From NCBI GenBank assembly GCA_026075535.2, contig AP026548.1:4154001-4218000 (forward strand): a DNA stretch of 64,000 bases, read 5' to 3'. Below, one piece after another: positions 23,970-33,910 of this stretch. The notes beneath the pieces were generated by a model, which had not been told where the DNA came from, ran no database searches, and worked only from the letters and a program-made list of their open reading frames with translations. This stretch comes from Tricholoma matsutake (lineage: Eukaryota > Basidiomycota > Agaricomycetes > Agaricales > Tricholomataceae). Each line of letters starts with the position of its first letter. Within the stretch, counting starts at the first letter, position 1. The position numbers and the translations under genes were made by a program.

Positions 23970-24005
23970 CCATAGTATGGATGGTGCTGGCATCTTTTGG
24001 TTGGA
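23970..24005. repeat. Right copy of 36-bp direct repeat flanking the YR retrotransposon
   Basis: It partners 12192-12227. Here it is continuous, on the minus strand, with the DDE transposase reading frame (MTSHVQPKDASTIHTM), so it is target DNA rather than part of the retroelement. Confidence 0.85.
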
Positions 24006-24449
24006 CATGAGAAGTCATTCAACAGAAATGTTTGTGAGGCCATCAGTGACCACTCAAGTTAGCCTGAAACAGCAGAATATGTTGGCCTTGCACTTGCAGT
24101 TTACTGTCCCAGTCACCAAGAAACTCTTGGTAAAACATGGAAGTCATCCATGCCTTAGCATTGTTCTGATGATAAAATCCGAGCTGTTCGATTGAATGCA
24201 CAGGGCTGCCTTCCCTATAATGAATGCAGGAAGTTTCTCACTTCTGTCTGCATTCACTGTAAATACATAAGTCTTTTTATTTCCTTTGAGTCCTGATGAT
24301 GACTTATCCATCAGGCCTTGGTCCAGTGCATCCTAATAAAATACAGGTGAATTCATTGACACTGAGGCATGATTACAAGCTCAGTGGAGATCTTACACAT
24401 AAAGAGTCCTGTCTCATCCATGTTAAATATGTCCTCTAGTTGATACCCA
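23970..24449 (-). pseudogene. Pogo/Tigger-like transposase, DDE core fragment
   Basis: Minus-strand reading from 24449 gives YQLEDIFNMDETGLF, a break that may be a small intron (GTAAG..TTTTATTAG), then GLMDKSSSGLKGNKKTYVFT, ADRSEKLPAFIIGKA, QLGFYHQNNAKAWMTSM and HILLFQANLSGH. These are the blocks of fungal CENP-B/Tc5-type DDE_1 transposases, but the expected second Asp (QDN) is Ala, and a TGA and frame breaks follow. The reading ends at IHTM at the YR element boundary. The rest of the C-terminus is absent from this window. Confidence 0.75.
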
Positions 24450-25742
24450 TAGTGCATGTCATGGGTAACCCACAGGTCACTTGACACCTACCCATACCCA
24501 TACCTGCATGAAACCTGTACCCATGCTCACAGGTATGGGTACAGGTGGGTTTGGGTATGGGTACTGGCAGGTCACACAGGTTTGCATGAACGTCTTCCCC
24601 TCACTGTGTTTGTTGCTCCCCATTTCCACCCCACAAGCAGTTGCTCACAGTGGTGGTTGGGGGTGCTACTGGGGGGGGCAGCTGTGTGGTCCCTCTCATG
24701 TTACCAAGTGCCTGACACCACAGTGCTCATATAGTGTCTCATTCCTGCCCTACCTCACTTCATTCCAGTAGAAGCCCCTGTTGCACAGTGGCTGCACAAA
24801 GGGGACATAGAATGGGGTGGGTGGTTGGGGTTGCAGTCATCATGCCTAACCAAGGTGGCAGCTAGCACTCGCAAGCAGTGACTTACAAGGCTGGATGTGG
24901 GTGATGTGGCCATGTTGTCCTTGTTATTAGCAAGTAGCACCCCACACTCCACCCCACAAACAGTGGCTTGCAAGGCTGGATGCTGGATGTGAAGAAACCC
25001 TTCCCTTCCATTTAGCTGTGTACCTTGGCACTTACAGGTGCCCCCTTCATGGGTCCCTGGCACCCCTTTGCATTCATCCTACTCCAAATGAACACCATCA
25101 GAGTCACATCCTATTTGCACAGGGAAGTGGGGTTAGCAGGTTGCATAGTTGTAACAGTATATCTAGAAAATAACAGAGTGTTATTGGAGTGTTAGTCAAA
25201 AACTGAAGGAAGAATAAATAAAAAACATACTTATGAAGTGTCAATGGCACCAAAACATTTACAAGAGGTGGGAGCAGGAGCAGTGGTGGCCAACAAGCAG
25301 GAGTAGGGTAGGTGGCAGGGATTGTGATCACATATGCAAACTTGATTTGATGTGAGTATGTGGTGACCTAGGGTTAGACCCCATGTTATATGTATTATAT
25401 TTACTTGCTATTGGCCTGACTGGTCCCTATAGTATATAGGGACCTCTATTTACATAATCATCTTTTTACTTTCACACAATATACATTATTTGTGTTTCCT
25501 TGTGTATGATCTCTAAGAGACCCCCTCTCAACTCACTGCAGTGTACCAGTTGATCATTAGAGTTTGAACTAAGTTTGAACTTACCTTGACCAGTACCAAC
25601 TGAACTGGATGGACTGAAAAACCTGCCAAATCCATCACATGGGTGTGGGTTTTGAATGGGTACCTCAAACATGACCCATACCCATACCCGTCTAACCCAT
25701 ACCCACATATGTACCCAGTTTGCAAACTCATGATGTGCACTA
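24450..25742. mobile_element. hAT-like non-autonomous element 1 (1293 bp)
   Basis: The ends are TAGTGCATGTCATGGGT on the left and, inverted, TAGTGCACATCATGAGT on the right. The exact 8-bp TSD GATACCCA lies at 24442-24449 and 25743-25750. An 8-bp TSD with TAGTG termini is the hAT pattern. Subterminal zones are full of TACCCA/TGGGTA hexamers in both orientations (about 24480-24570 and 25640-25720). No transposase frame is visible, so it would need mobilising in trans. It lies inside the pogo-like transposase gene, splitting KYGY from QLEDIF. Confidence 0.85.
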
Positions 25743-25791
25743 GATACCCATATTTCTGAATCAATTTGTGAATCCTCTCATGCTCAATTTC
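25743..25791 (-). pseudogene. Pogo/Tigger-like transposase, small central fragment
   Basis: This 49-bp piece lies between the hAT-like and Copia elements and reads EIEHERIHKLIQKYGY on the minus strand. It fits between the CENP-B domain and the DDE core of the same family, and it fixes the order and orientation of the transposase pieces. Confidence 0.7.
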
Positions 25792-26126
25792 TGTTGAGAT
25801 CTACACTGTGAATGCGCCCTTTGATGTGGCATGCTAATTATAGCACACAAAATGATGTGTATTTCCCCTTGTCCGTATTCCTTTCTAATAGTCCCTTTAT
25901 CATATTTTCTATTGTCATACTCATGGTATATATATTCGACTAGATAGACATAGACACCTCAGTCCATTATACACAGACTGGGGTGAGTAGATTCGCTAGC
26001 GCTCACTTTGATCAGATCACTTAGTGTACTATTTATAGCTTATTTGTGTATTATCTAGGTACAAATATATAGTCCATTATACACAGACTGAGCTTATTCA
26101 TGTATTATCTAGGCTGGATTTCTATA
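25792..26126 (+). repeat. Copia 5' LTR
   Basis: It starts TGTTGAGATCTACACTG and ends GGATTTCTATA. Internally the segment cattatacacagactg occurs twice, about 120 bp apart. It pairs with 30889-31223 with scattered transitions. Confidence 0.85.
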
Positions 26127-26341
26127 GGTTATGGGCTACTTCTGTCATGCATAGTGATGATAGATATCTTGCCTAGCCACTCGACTGCTCTGTGCCTTGT
26201 CGTGTGTTTCTTTGATCAAATTGTTCGATCAATATCTTATCAGCACACGTTGCACATGTTAGATCCCTTTGTCTCCTGCTAGAGTCAAATCTCCCTCTCA
26301 CCTACCATCTCATCTTTGTCTTTTATTTTTTGCTTGCCAGA

Positions 26342-29300
26342 ATGACTGCACCCACCAAACCTCACCCCCCATCCATTTCCCTCATATGACTTTCCACTCA
26401 ATACTCCAGGGACAAGCTCAATAAACTTAAATCCAACTACAAAGAATGGAAGGAGGATATCAGCATTGCCTTGTCCCTCAATGGACTTATTTGAATATGT
26501 CACTAGTGAAGCATCAGAGCCCACCTCTAACGAACCCCATGCTCTATCTAATTGGAAGGCTAATTCCCACCTTGCATACACTTTCATTGCCTCTGGGGTA
26601 GCATTGTCTGAATGCTCTTTCTTAGATTCTTCAAAATCTGTGAAAATGAACTGGGAGATCCTGTGGAACTGTCATCAGAAGGAAGGACCAGTTAGACAAG
26701 TCACTTTATTATGGCAAGCACTTGCTATCCAATGCACGCCAAATACACCTCTCCCCAAAATGGCTGAATGGATCTGCACACTTATTGAGCATGCATTTGC
26801 TATGGGAGATATTACCTCTGACCTCTTATGCTGTATCACACTTTTGAATTCCCTCAGTTCACATTTTCTTCATGTGCGTTCCATTATTTCCCATGACATT
26901 GCTGCATCTATGCCATCTGCACCATACACATCCAAGAATATTCACTTTTTTTTTTGGAAAATGAACAGTCTCTCCAGGACAATGACTAACGTACTAATAC
27001 ATTCCCTTGCCTTGCTCTAGCTGCGACCTCCAAACTGGCCAGGCCTCCTGGGACCACGATCTGCAGCAACTGTAAACACCCCTGGCACACTAAAGAGTAT
27101 TGTATCTCAAAAGGCAGCGGTATGGAAGGAAGTACAATTGAGGAATCAAAAGCTGTGAGGAAACAGGCATATGACAAATGGACATCCAATACTGGAGCTC
27201 CCAAGTCTACCACGAAGGTCCCCATTACCGTGAAGGACAACACCAGTCATGCATTCACTGTCATGATTGATTCTGCTGCTTTGAACATGGCTGAGACAAT
27301 TCTGGGGGAGTTTGCTGGCCTGGCTAGCAACCCCCTTCCTCATGCAACTATTGAAGAGGTTGAGTACAAAGGTTGGTTTATGACTGAGGAGGAGTTCTGT
27401 ACCTTGGTTAATTGGACCAATAATTCCATACCAGTAACCATGTACGCTTTTACAGTCGCCCCACTCAACCAAGCCCAACGCACTCCCATCTCCATCCACG
27501 ATCACCCATTTTATGTTGACACTGGAGCCACCATCCATATTTCTCCTGATCAATCAGATTTTATCACACTTCACACTATTACCCCACAATCAGTTTGAGG
27601 CATCGGGGGTTCTTCTATCTCTGTGATTGGCATGGGAGATATCAAACTCTGCATTGTCTGAGGCGCATCAATCATTTTACATAATGCACTCTATGTTCCA
27701 AATGCGGTGGTGTACTTGATCTCAGTTAGCTTGCTTATGAAGGATTCAAATGCTGTAGTGCATTTTGATGAATCGTCGTGCTGGATCACAAATAAGTCCA
27801 CTGGTGCCCACATAGCCCGAGGCATCCTGTCACCCAACAAGAAACTTTATTCTCTCTTACTACACTCTGCCTCTGCCAAACATGTCTTTGCCATTCACTC
27901 AGCCCCTAACATTATCACCTGGCATCATCATCTAGGGCATGCAAACTATCAAGCTTTGCAAGACATGGCACAAAAAGGGACAATCACTGGTATGCCTGCA
28001 CTGGCACAATCCTTCTTTAAACCTCCTAAATGTGAATCTTGCATCCTTGGAAAACAGACCCGCTCACCTGTTCCTAAGAAGCATGTAGAGGGGAAGGACA
28101 TAGGGCTACATGAAAATTGGAAAAAGTTGGGTAGATCTTTTGGGACCGCATGATATAAAGTCACGTTCTGGGAACTCATTCATCATGAACATCATGGATG
28201 ATTTTACCTCACACCCATGGTCCATACCACTTAAGCATAAGGATGACACATTTCCTGAACTCAAGGCATGGGAGCTAGCATGAGAAAAGGAGACTGGCCT
28301 GCAAGTGGGAACATACATCACAGACAATGGAGAACTCAGGTCACACAAAGTCGAAGCCTGGCTAAAGGTGAGGGGAACTGATCATAAATTCACTGCACCT
28401 TATACTTCAGCTCACATTGGTCATGTTGAATGTGTGCACAGGACGCTAATGGGGAAGGCACGCACCATGCGCATTTATGCCAACTTACCGTCTTATCTTT
28501 GGGATGAACTTTACTTAACAGCTTCTCTCCTGCATGCCAAGACTACAACAAGTTCACTAAAAGGCTCTACCCCTTGGGAGAAATGGCATGGATGACAACC
28601 TGATTACTCTTACATGAGGGAGATTGGTTGTAAAGTGTACATTTTCATCCAGAACAGAAACAACCCAAAAATCTATGAATGTTCAATTGAATGCGTACTC
28701 ATCAGCTATGAGCTCAAATCAAAAGTGTATCATTGTTATGATCAGAAAACCAGCAAGGTATATAGCTCATACCATGTCAGATTTGTCGAAAGCCATAATG
28801 GCCATGTACCATTGCCTGCACTGCATGATGAACCGGGTCAAACAAAAGAGACTCCTCTGTCAACATCCATGATGATGACATCACTGTACCCAATACAGGA
28901 CCTGTTGATGACTTACCCATAGATGAGCCTGTTGCAACAGACACTCCTGAGCCAGGAGCCTCAGAACTATGCAGATCCCCCAGAGTGCCAATTCCTACTG
29001 ATAAACATCCAAATGGAGGCCCAGCCACTATCAGACTAGGTCGAGCTATCCGTGATTCACAAGAATCCGCAGAGCATATAAAGGAGCAACATATGGAATG
29101 GAAGCAAATCTTGGAAGGGCTCCATGATGTCATCACACCTACACCTGTCGATCATGATCAAGCCGATCAGCAATTGATCGAAGATCCTACACTTGGTGAT
29201 CAGGCACATTAATTACACACATTGATCTTGGAGATGTCTGATATAGATCCTGGATCACTACAATTTGAAGATGACCCGCATACCTGGGAGGAAGCCCAGA

Positions 29301-30845
29301 ACTCAGCAGATTCTGAGTGCTGGGAGGAAGGCTACTGCGAGGAACTCAAGTCCCTAAAAGACATGCAAGTCTACAAATTAGTTCCAAGAGCCAACATACC
29401 ACAGGGGTGCTGCATACATAAGGGTCACCTAGTCTTCCACATCAAACAAAATGAGGATGGAACTCCAGTGCGTTGGAAGGTATGCCTTGTTTTCAAAGGG
29501 TTCGAACAGATTTATGGCAAAGATTACACAAAAACTACCTCACCTACTGCACACATGGAATCTTGGCGGATTCTCCTGCACATTGCTGCCTCGCTTGGCT
29601 GGGATGTGCAACAAATTGACGTCAAAACTGCGTTTCTCTATGGACTCTTACTGGCTGATGAGATTCAGTATATGGAACAACTGACTGGTTTTGTAGAAGT
29701 TGGGAAAGAAGATTGGGTATGGGAGTTACAGTGAGGACTTTATGGTATGAAACAGAGTGGACACATATGGAATCAAACACTGAATGTACAGATGATTTCT
29801 TGGAGTTTTACAAGACTCATGTGAATCGTGCATCTACTATCATAAGGCTAACACTGGAACTATCATAGTGGTGGTCCATGTGGATGACTACCTGTCCATT
29901 GCTAGTCAGAAAGAGGAGAATGAATGGTTCAAAGACCAAATGCGAAAAGTCTGGACAATTTCAGATCTGGGAACAGCACGGTTTATCATTGGTATTGCAA
30001 TCACTTGGGACAGGATACATTGAACTGATGCTCTATCACAAACGGCATTAATTGACAAAATTGTGTTCCAGTTTGCTCAATCCAATGCACACCCCCTATC
30101 TGCACCAATGGAACCAGGACAGAAATTTTGCCACGTTGACCACGCTGCACTCCCTGTTGATGAACAAGCCAAATTATCAAACTTACCCTATCGTTCCTTG
30201 GTTGGGCACTTATTATACCTGGCCATCTCAACACATCCAGATATCTCATTCGCTGTCCAACAACTTTCACAATTTTTGGACTCTTATTCCTTTGAACATT
30301 GGCACACTGCTCTACGTCTTGTTCGCTACCTTAAAGGAACATGGGACCTTAAACTCTACCTGGGTGGAGACAACCCTATCTCATTATTGGCTTATACAGA
30401 TTCCAACTGGGCTAGTTGCCTCGATACTAGGCACAGTGTTGGTGGCTACATATGTTCACTTGGGTCTGGAGCTGTTTCGTGGACTGCTCGCAATCAAAAA
30501 ATGGTTGCAGCATCATCATGTGAAGCTGAGTATGTTGCAGCTTTTGAGACTGCAAAAGAGTGCATTTGGATTCATACATTGCTTACTGCTATCAGTCATT
30601 CACCCAGCATGCTGACCCCAATGTTATGTGACAATACCACTTCAATTAGCCTGTCAGAGGATCCTCTCCTCCACTCCAGAGTTAAACATGTCGATATTAA
30701 ATTCCATTTCCTTCATGAACACGTTCAATCTAAGGAACTTGCTGTATTCTACATCAATACCAAGGACAATATCGCCAACATTTTCACCAAGGCTCTTGAC
30801 TTCAAACAATTTGTGTGCTTACGTAACTTCTTGGGTCTCCAATAA
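26342..30845 (+). pseudogene. Copia gag-pol polyprotein remnant
   Basis: The ATG at 26342 (MTAPTKPHPPS) opens a gag that shifts frame several times. A zinc knuckle CSNCKHPWHTKEYC is near 27060. The protease has FYVDTGATIHISPD (27512). The GAG-pre-integrase block WHHHLGHANY and CESCILGKQ (27920-28060) precedes the integrase core (DDFTSHPW.., YITDNGE.., HRTLMGKARTM). RT shows RWKVCLVFKGFEQ, QQIDVKTAFLYG and VHVDDYLS (near 29880). RNase H has YTDSNWA and SSCEAEYVA, and the end is KHVDIKFHFLHEH..FLGLQ. At least six in-frame TGAs replace Arg (for example LQ-stop-GLYGMKQSG), and there are frameshifts near 28110, 28600 and 29750. It is non-functional. Confidence 0.88.
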
Positions 30846-30888
30846 CATGTGCCGATTCCATGTGAGGAGTATTCACGGTGAGGAGGAG

Positions 30889-31223
30889 TATTGAGATCTA
30901 CACCATGAATGCACCCTTTGATGTGGCATGCTAATTATAGCACACAAAATGATGTGTATTTCCCCTTGTCTGTATTCCTTTCTAATAGTCCCTTTATCAT
31001 ATTTTCTATTGTCATACTCATGGTATATATATTTGACTAGATAGACATAGACACCTCAGTCCGTTATACACAGACTGAGATGAGTAGATTTGCTAGCACT
31101 CACTTTGATCATATCACTTACTGTACTATTTATAGCTTATTTGTGTATTATCTAGGTATGAATATATAGTCTGTTATACACAGACTGAGCTTATTCATGT
31201 ATTATCTAGGCTGGATTTCTATA
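30889..31223 (+). repeat. Copia 3' LTR
   Basis: It starts TATTGAGATCTACACC (5' LTR: TGTTGAG) and ends GGATTTCTATA. The length equals that of the 5' LTR. Confidence 0.85.
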
Positions 31224-31590
31224 ATTTTAATCTTGGCAGGATCAACCAAACTGGCCTTGCTATAGGTTCTGAATTCCTTCAGACCACATTGCCTCTTGAA
31301 TGCTGTCAACCATCCCTCACTGACAGTCAACCTCTCATCTTGTGGAATATTCTCATGATCAGCAAACATGTGCCATTTTCATTGCAACACCTTGTGACAC
31401 AAATTACATCTGCCATTGCCTTTGCTACCCATAACTCAAGCACCTCATTGACCTGCAGCTTATTCAGTAGAAATCCACGATACATCCATCCAGTGGATTT
31501 CTGCAAAACCATGATAGATCTGTCAGTAGTGGATTGGGCCCATGGCAGAAAAGACTCGTGTGGGCCCAGGGTGTGATGCATCTGTGTGGG
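31224..31590 (-). pseudogene. Pogo/Tigger-like transposase, CENP-B-type HTH fragment
   Basis: The minus strand reads LQVNEVLELWVAKAMAD, then after a one-base shift FADHENIPQDERLTVSEGW followed by LTAFKRQCGLKEFRTY. This is the Tc5/CENP-B DNA-binding domain that precedes the DDE core in fungal pogo-like transposases. The frame ends at the Copia boundary (DPAKIK) and continues at 25791. The start codon is uncertain; a Met lies at 31581. Confidence 0.72.
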
Positions 31591-31599
31591 CCCAGTATA

Positions 31600-31890
31600 C
31601 AGATTTACTGCCAGCGATGATTCTTCCCGGTGGCAATTGCTGAAAAATTCTTGGTGGCAGTAACATCTGAATCATGGCGCTGGCTAGCATGGTCACCATT
31701 TTACTACATGGCACCGGTGATGATTATCACCGGTGGTAATTGCTTGATCCATGTGGGCCCAGTGAATAGAATTATAGCACTGGCAGCAACAATCACCGCC
31801 AGTAATTGCTACAAAAATATGGTCTACCTTTTACCAGCGACAATTCTCCCTACCAGTAATTACTGAAAAGATTGTAATTGCTGAAAAACA
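31600..31890. repeat. Degenerate palindromic repeat zone upstream of transposase
   Basis: Copies of CCGGTGGNAATTGCT or CCAGTAATTGCT and of GC(A/G)C(C/T)GGCTAGCATGG recur irregularly over about 290 bp. A clean inverted repeat, caccggtgatgattatcaccggtg, sits at about 31709-31732. This may be the subterminal or promoter region of the transposon whose transposase reads leftwards from here. Confidence 0.5.
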
Positions 31891-32395
31891 GCACCGGCTA
31901 GCATGGTTGGCATATACATTAAGCAAAATGAAATAAGTTGCTAGTAATAATTTTATGATGTCATTGGTAAAGAATTCATCATCGTCCTGCACTTCTGCTG
32001 CATTAATTGGGCCATATGACACATTGCCTCATCAAGGTTGGTGAGCTGCCAGTGAAGGGCATGGTTTACTACAATGTTGGACTTCACCATCTTGACGGCC
32101 TCATGGTAGCTGTGTTCAACAGCGTCAGAATAAATCAAAATTTCCTACAATCATTATTCAGCAGCTTTCAGCCAAAGTTCAGGACTTACTTGGAGGGCCT
32201 GCTAGGATGTCACTGGTGTCGATGGAGTGCAACCTGGGAATACTGGATGAATGCGGCTGGATAACGAAAGGTGGATAGTGCATTGAGGAACATTTTGTGG
32301 AGAGCCAGAAGGGGAATGGACCTCATCTGAATCTCTCTGTGTCAATATTGAACTATAAAAAGATCTAGGCAAGGACAATGTTGGGCTGACATGAT
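31891..32395 (-). other. Unrecognised minus-strand open stretches, possibly 3' exons of the repeat protein
   Basis: Minus-strand reading gives SGSPQNVPQCTIHLSLSSR (32202-32402 frame) and further down HEAVKMVKSNIVVNHALHW (31953-32138). Their style continues that of the repeat protein just upstream on the same strand. I cannot define splice sites or a family. Confidence 0.3.
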
Positions 32396-33594
32396 CTAGC
32401 ACAGGTTCGATATAATAGAGACATCGACCTCCATGTCACTATCTTCAGTCACCTCAGTAAACCAGAAGTGTGCACTGTCCACCTCTGGCATGTCAAGACT
32501 GGCAGGAATATAAAGAGTGTTCACTGCTTGTAATTGTGATGGTGGTGTTGCCAAATGATTAGAACTGCCAGGAATATAAAAAGCATCTGGGTCAATGATA
32601 TGGGTATGTACCGGCATTGGGGCTGCAAAATCAACTCCAGAACAATCTGTGGCTGGTGAGTCAGGAATATGAAATATGTTCAAGTCATGGTGTGCTGGAG
32701 ATGATGTCAAATGAGCAGTGGTGCTTGCCACTGGCGAGTTAGGACTACCAGAAATATGAAACACATTGGTGGCTGGCGAGTCAGGAATATGAAACATGTC
32801 TAGGTCATGGTGTGCTGGTGATGATGTCAAACAAATGAACAGTGGTGCTTGCCACTGGTGAGTCAGAACTACCAGGAATATAAAACACGTTGGAACTTGA
32901 CAGCCAGTGAGTCAGGAATATGAAAGATATCTAGGTTATGGTGTGCCAGCAATGATATCAAATGAACAGTGGTGCTCACCACCGGTGAGTCAGGACTACC
33001 AGGAATATAAAATGCATTGGTGGCTGGCAAGTCAGGAATATAAAAGATACCTAGGTCATGGTGTGCTGGCAATGATGTCAAATGAACAGTGCTCACTGGA
33101 GGCAAGTCAGGACTACCAGGAATACAAAACACATCCAAGTCAAAAGATTGGATATTTTTGGCGGGTGGGGTTGCCAAATGGATAATATCTGCAGCTGCTT
33201 CAGGAATATTAAAAGCATATGGGGAATGTATTGATGACAGCAGTATTGGAGAATGAAGAGTACCATCCACTGCTGGTGAATCAGGATTTTTGGGAATATA
33301 AAAAGTGGCCAGGTCCAGATTATTTATATTTGCTGGTGGGGTTAAGATATCAACATTATCCACCACCAGTGGATCAGGACTACCAGGAATATAAAAGGCG
33401 TCGAGGTCTAGAGTTTGCATACTTGTTGGTGGCAAATTTGGGAAGTGAACTGATGAGCTGTCTGAATATTCCATAATGTTATGTTGAAGATGTAAAAATT
33501 TATCAACAAATGCTGTCACATGAATTTTGAATATAGAAGTTGAAACTAATATTGCATTTATTGATGCTATCAACTGCATCCACCCTAAGTACAA
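32396..33594 (-). pseudogene. Repeat protein with FYIPGSPDSP-type units, frameshifted
   Basis: About 400 codons on the minus strand in two frames (33594-32869, then 32830-32396). They are joined by two small shifts; one is a 4-base insertion in a repeat at about 32829-32833. The protein consists of units alternating FYIPGSPDSPVVSTTVHLTS and AHHDLDIFHIPDSPATN, repeated five to six times with divergence toward the N-terminus (LATFYIPKNPDSP, DVFCIPGSPDLPP). The DNA repeats are about 140 bp. It ends acidic (VTEDSDMEVDVS). There is no signal peptide or known domain. Because the units keep protein sense it was probably a real protein once; whether it is still expressed is unclear. Confidence 0.5.
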
Positions 33595-33910
33595 ACAGTT
33601 TTACCATGTCTTCTCAGTACACTGAATCCATGGAGTGTGCCTTCAATACATTTTTGGATGGTACTCGGACAACCACGGATGAGAAATCCATGTTGGGAAA
33701 GTTGGTGCATGATTTTTCTTATGTCCTATGAATCTTTCTAAGAAGGCTTTGAAGTTAGATTATAGGAAAAAAGTGTTGGCTAAAGAAGCAGCGATGATGC
33801 CGTTCCTCAAACATGTGTTCAAAGTACTTCATGAGTGGAATAAATCCAGCCTAGCACCTTGGGAATCCATTGACCATAGCATATATATTTGTCAAACTTA
33901 GCCCATCGCT
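33595..33910 (+). other. No supported gene
   Basis: Open stretches such as NLSKKALKLDYRKKVLAKE and FLKHVFKVLHEWNKSSLAP (33729-33870, plus strand) look protein-like but are short and unrecognised. They could belong to the following ORF. Confidence 0.3.

Larger units (their letters stand above)
25792..31223 (+). mobile_element. Copia (Ty1-like) LTR retrotransposon, decayed
   Basis: Both LTRs are 335 bp. The flanks are atttc on the left and atttt on the right (4 of 5 matching TSD). Right after the 5' LTR the sequence GGTTATGGGC resembles a complement to a Met-tRNA anticodon arm, so a half-tRNA primer as in copia is plausible. A purine tract (gtgaggaggag) precedes the 3' LTR. The domain order is gag, protease, integrase, RT, RNase H, which is diagnostic for Copia. 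It lies inside the pogo-like transposase gene. Confidence 0.9.
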
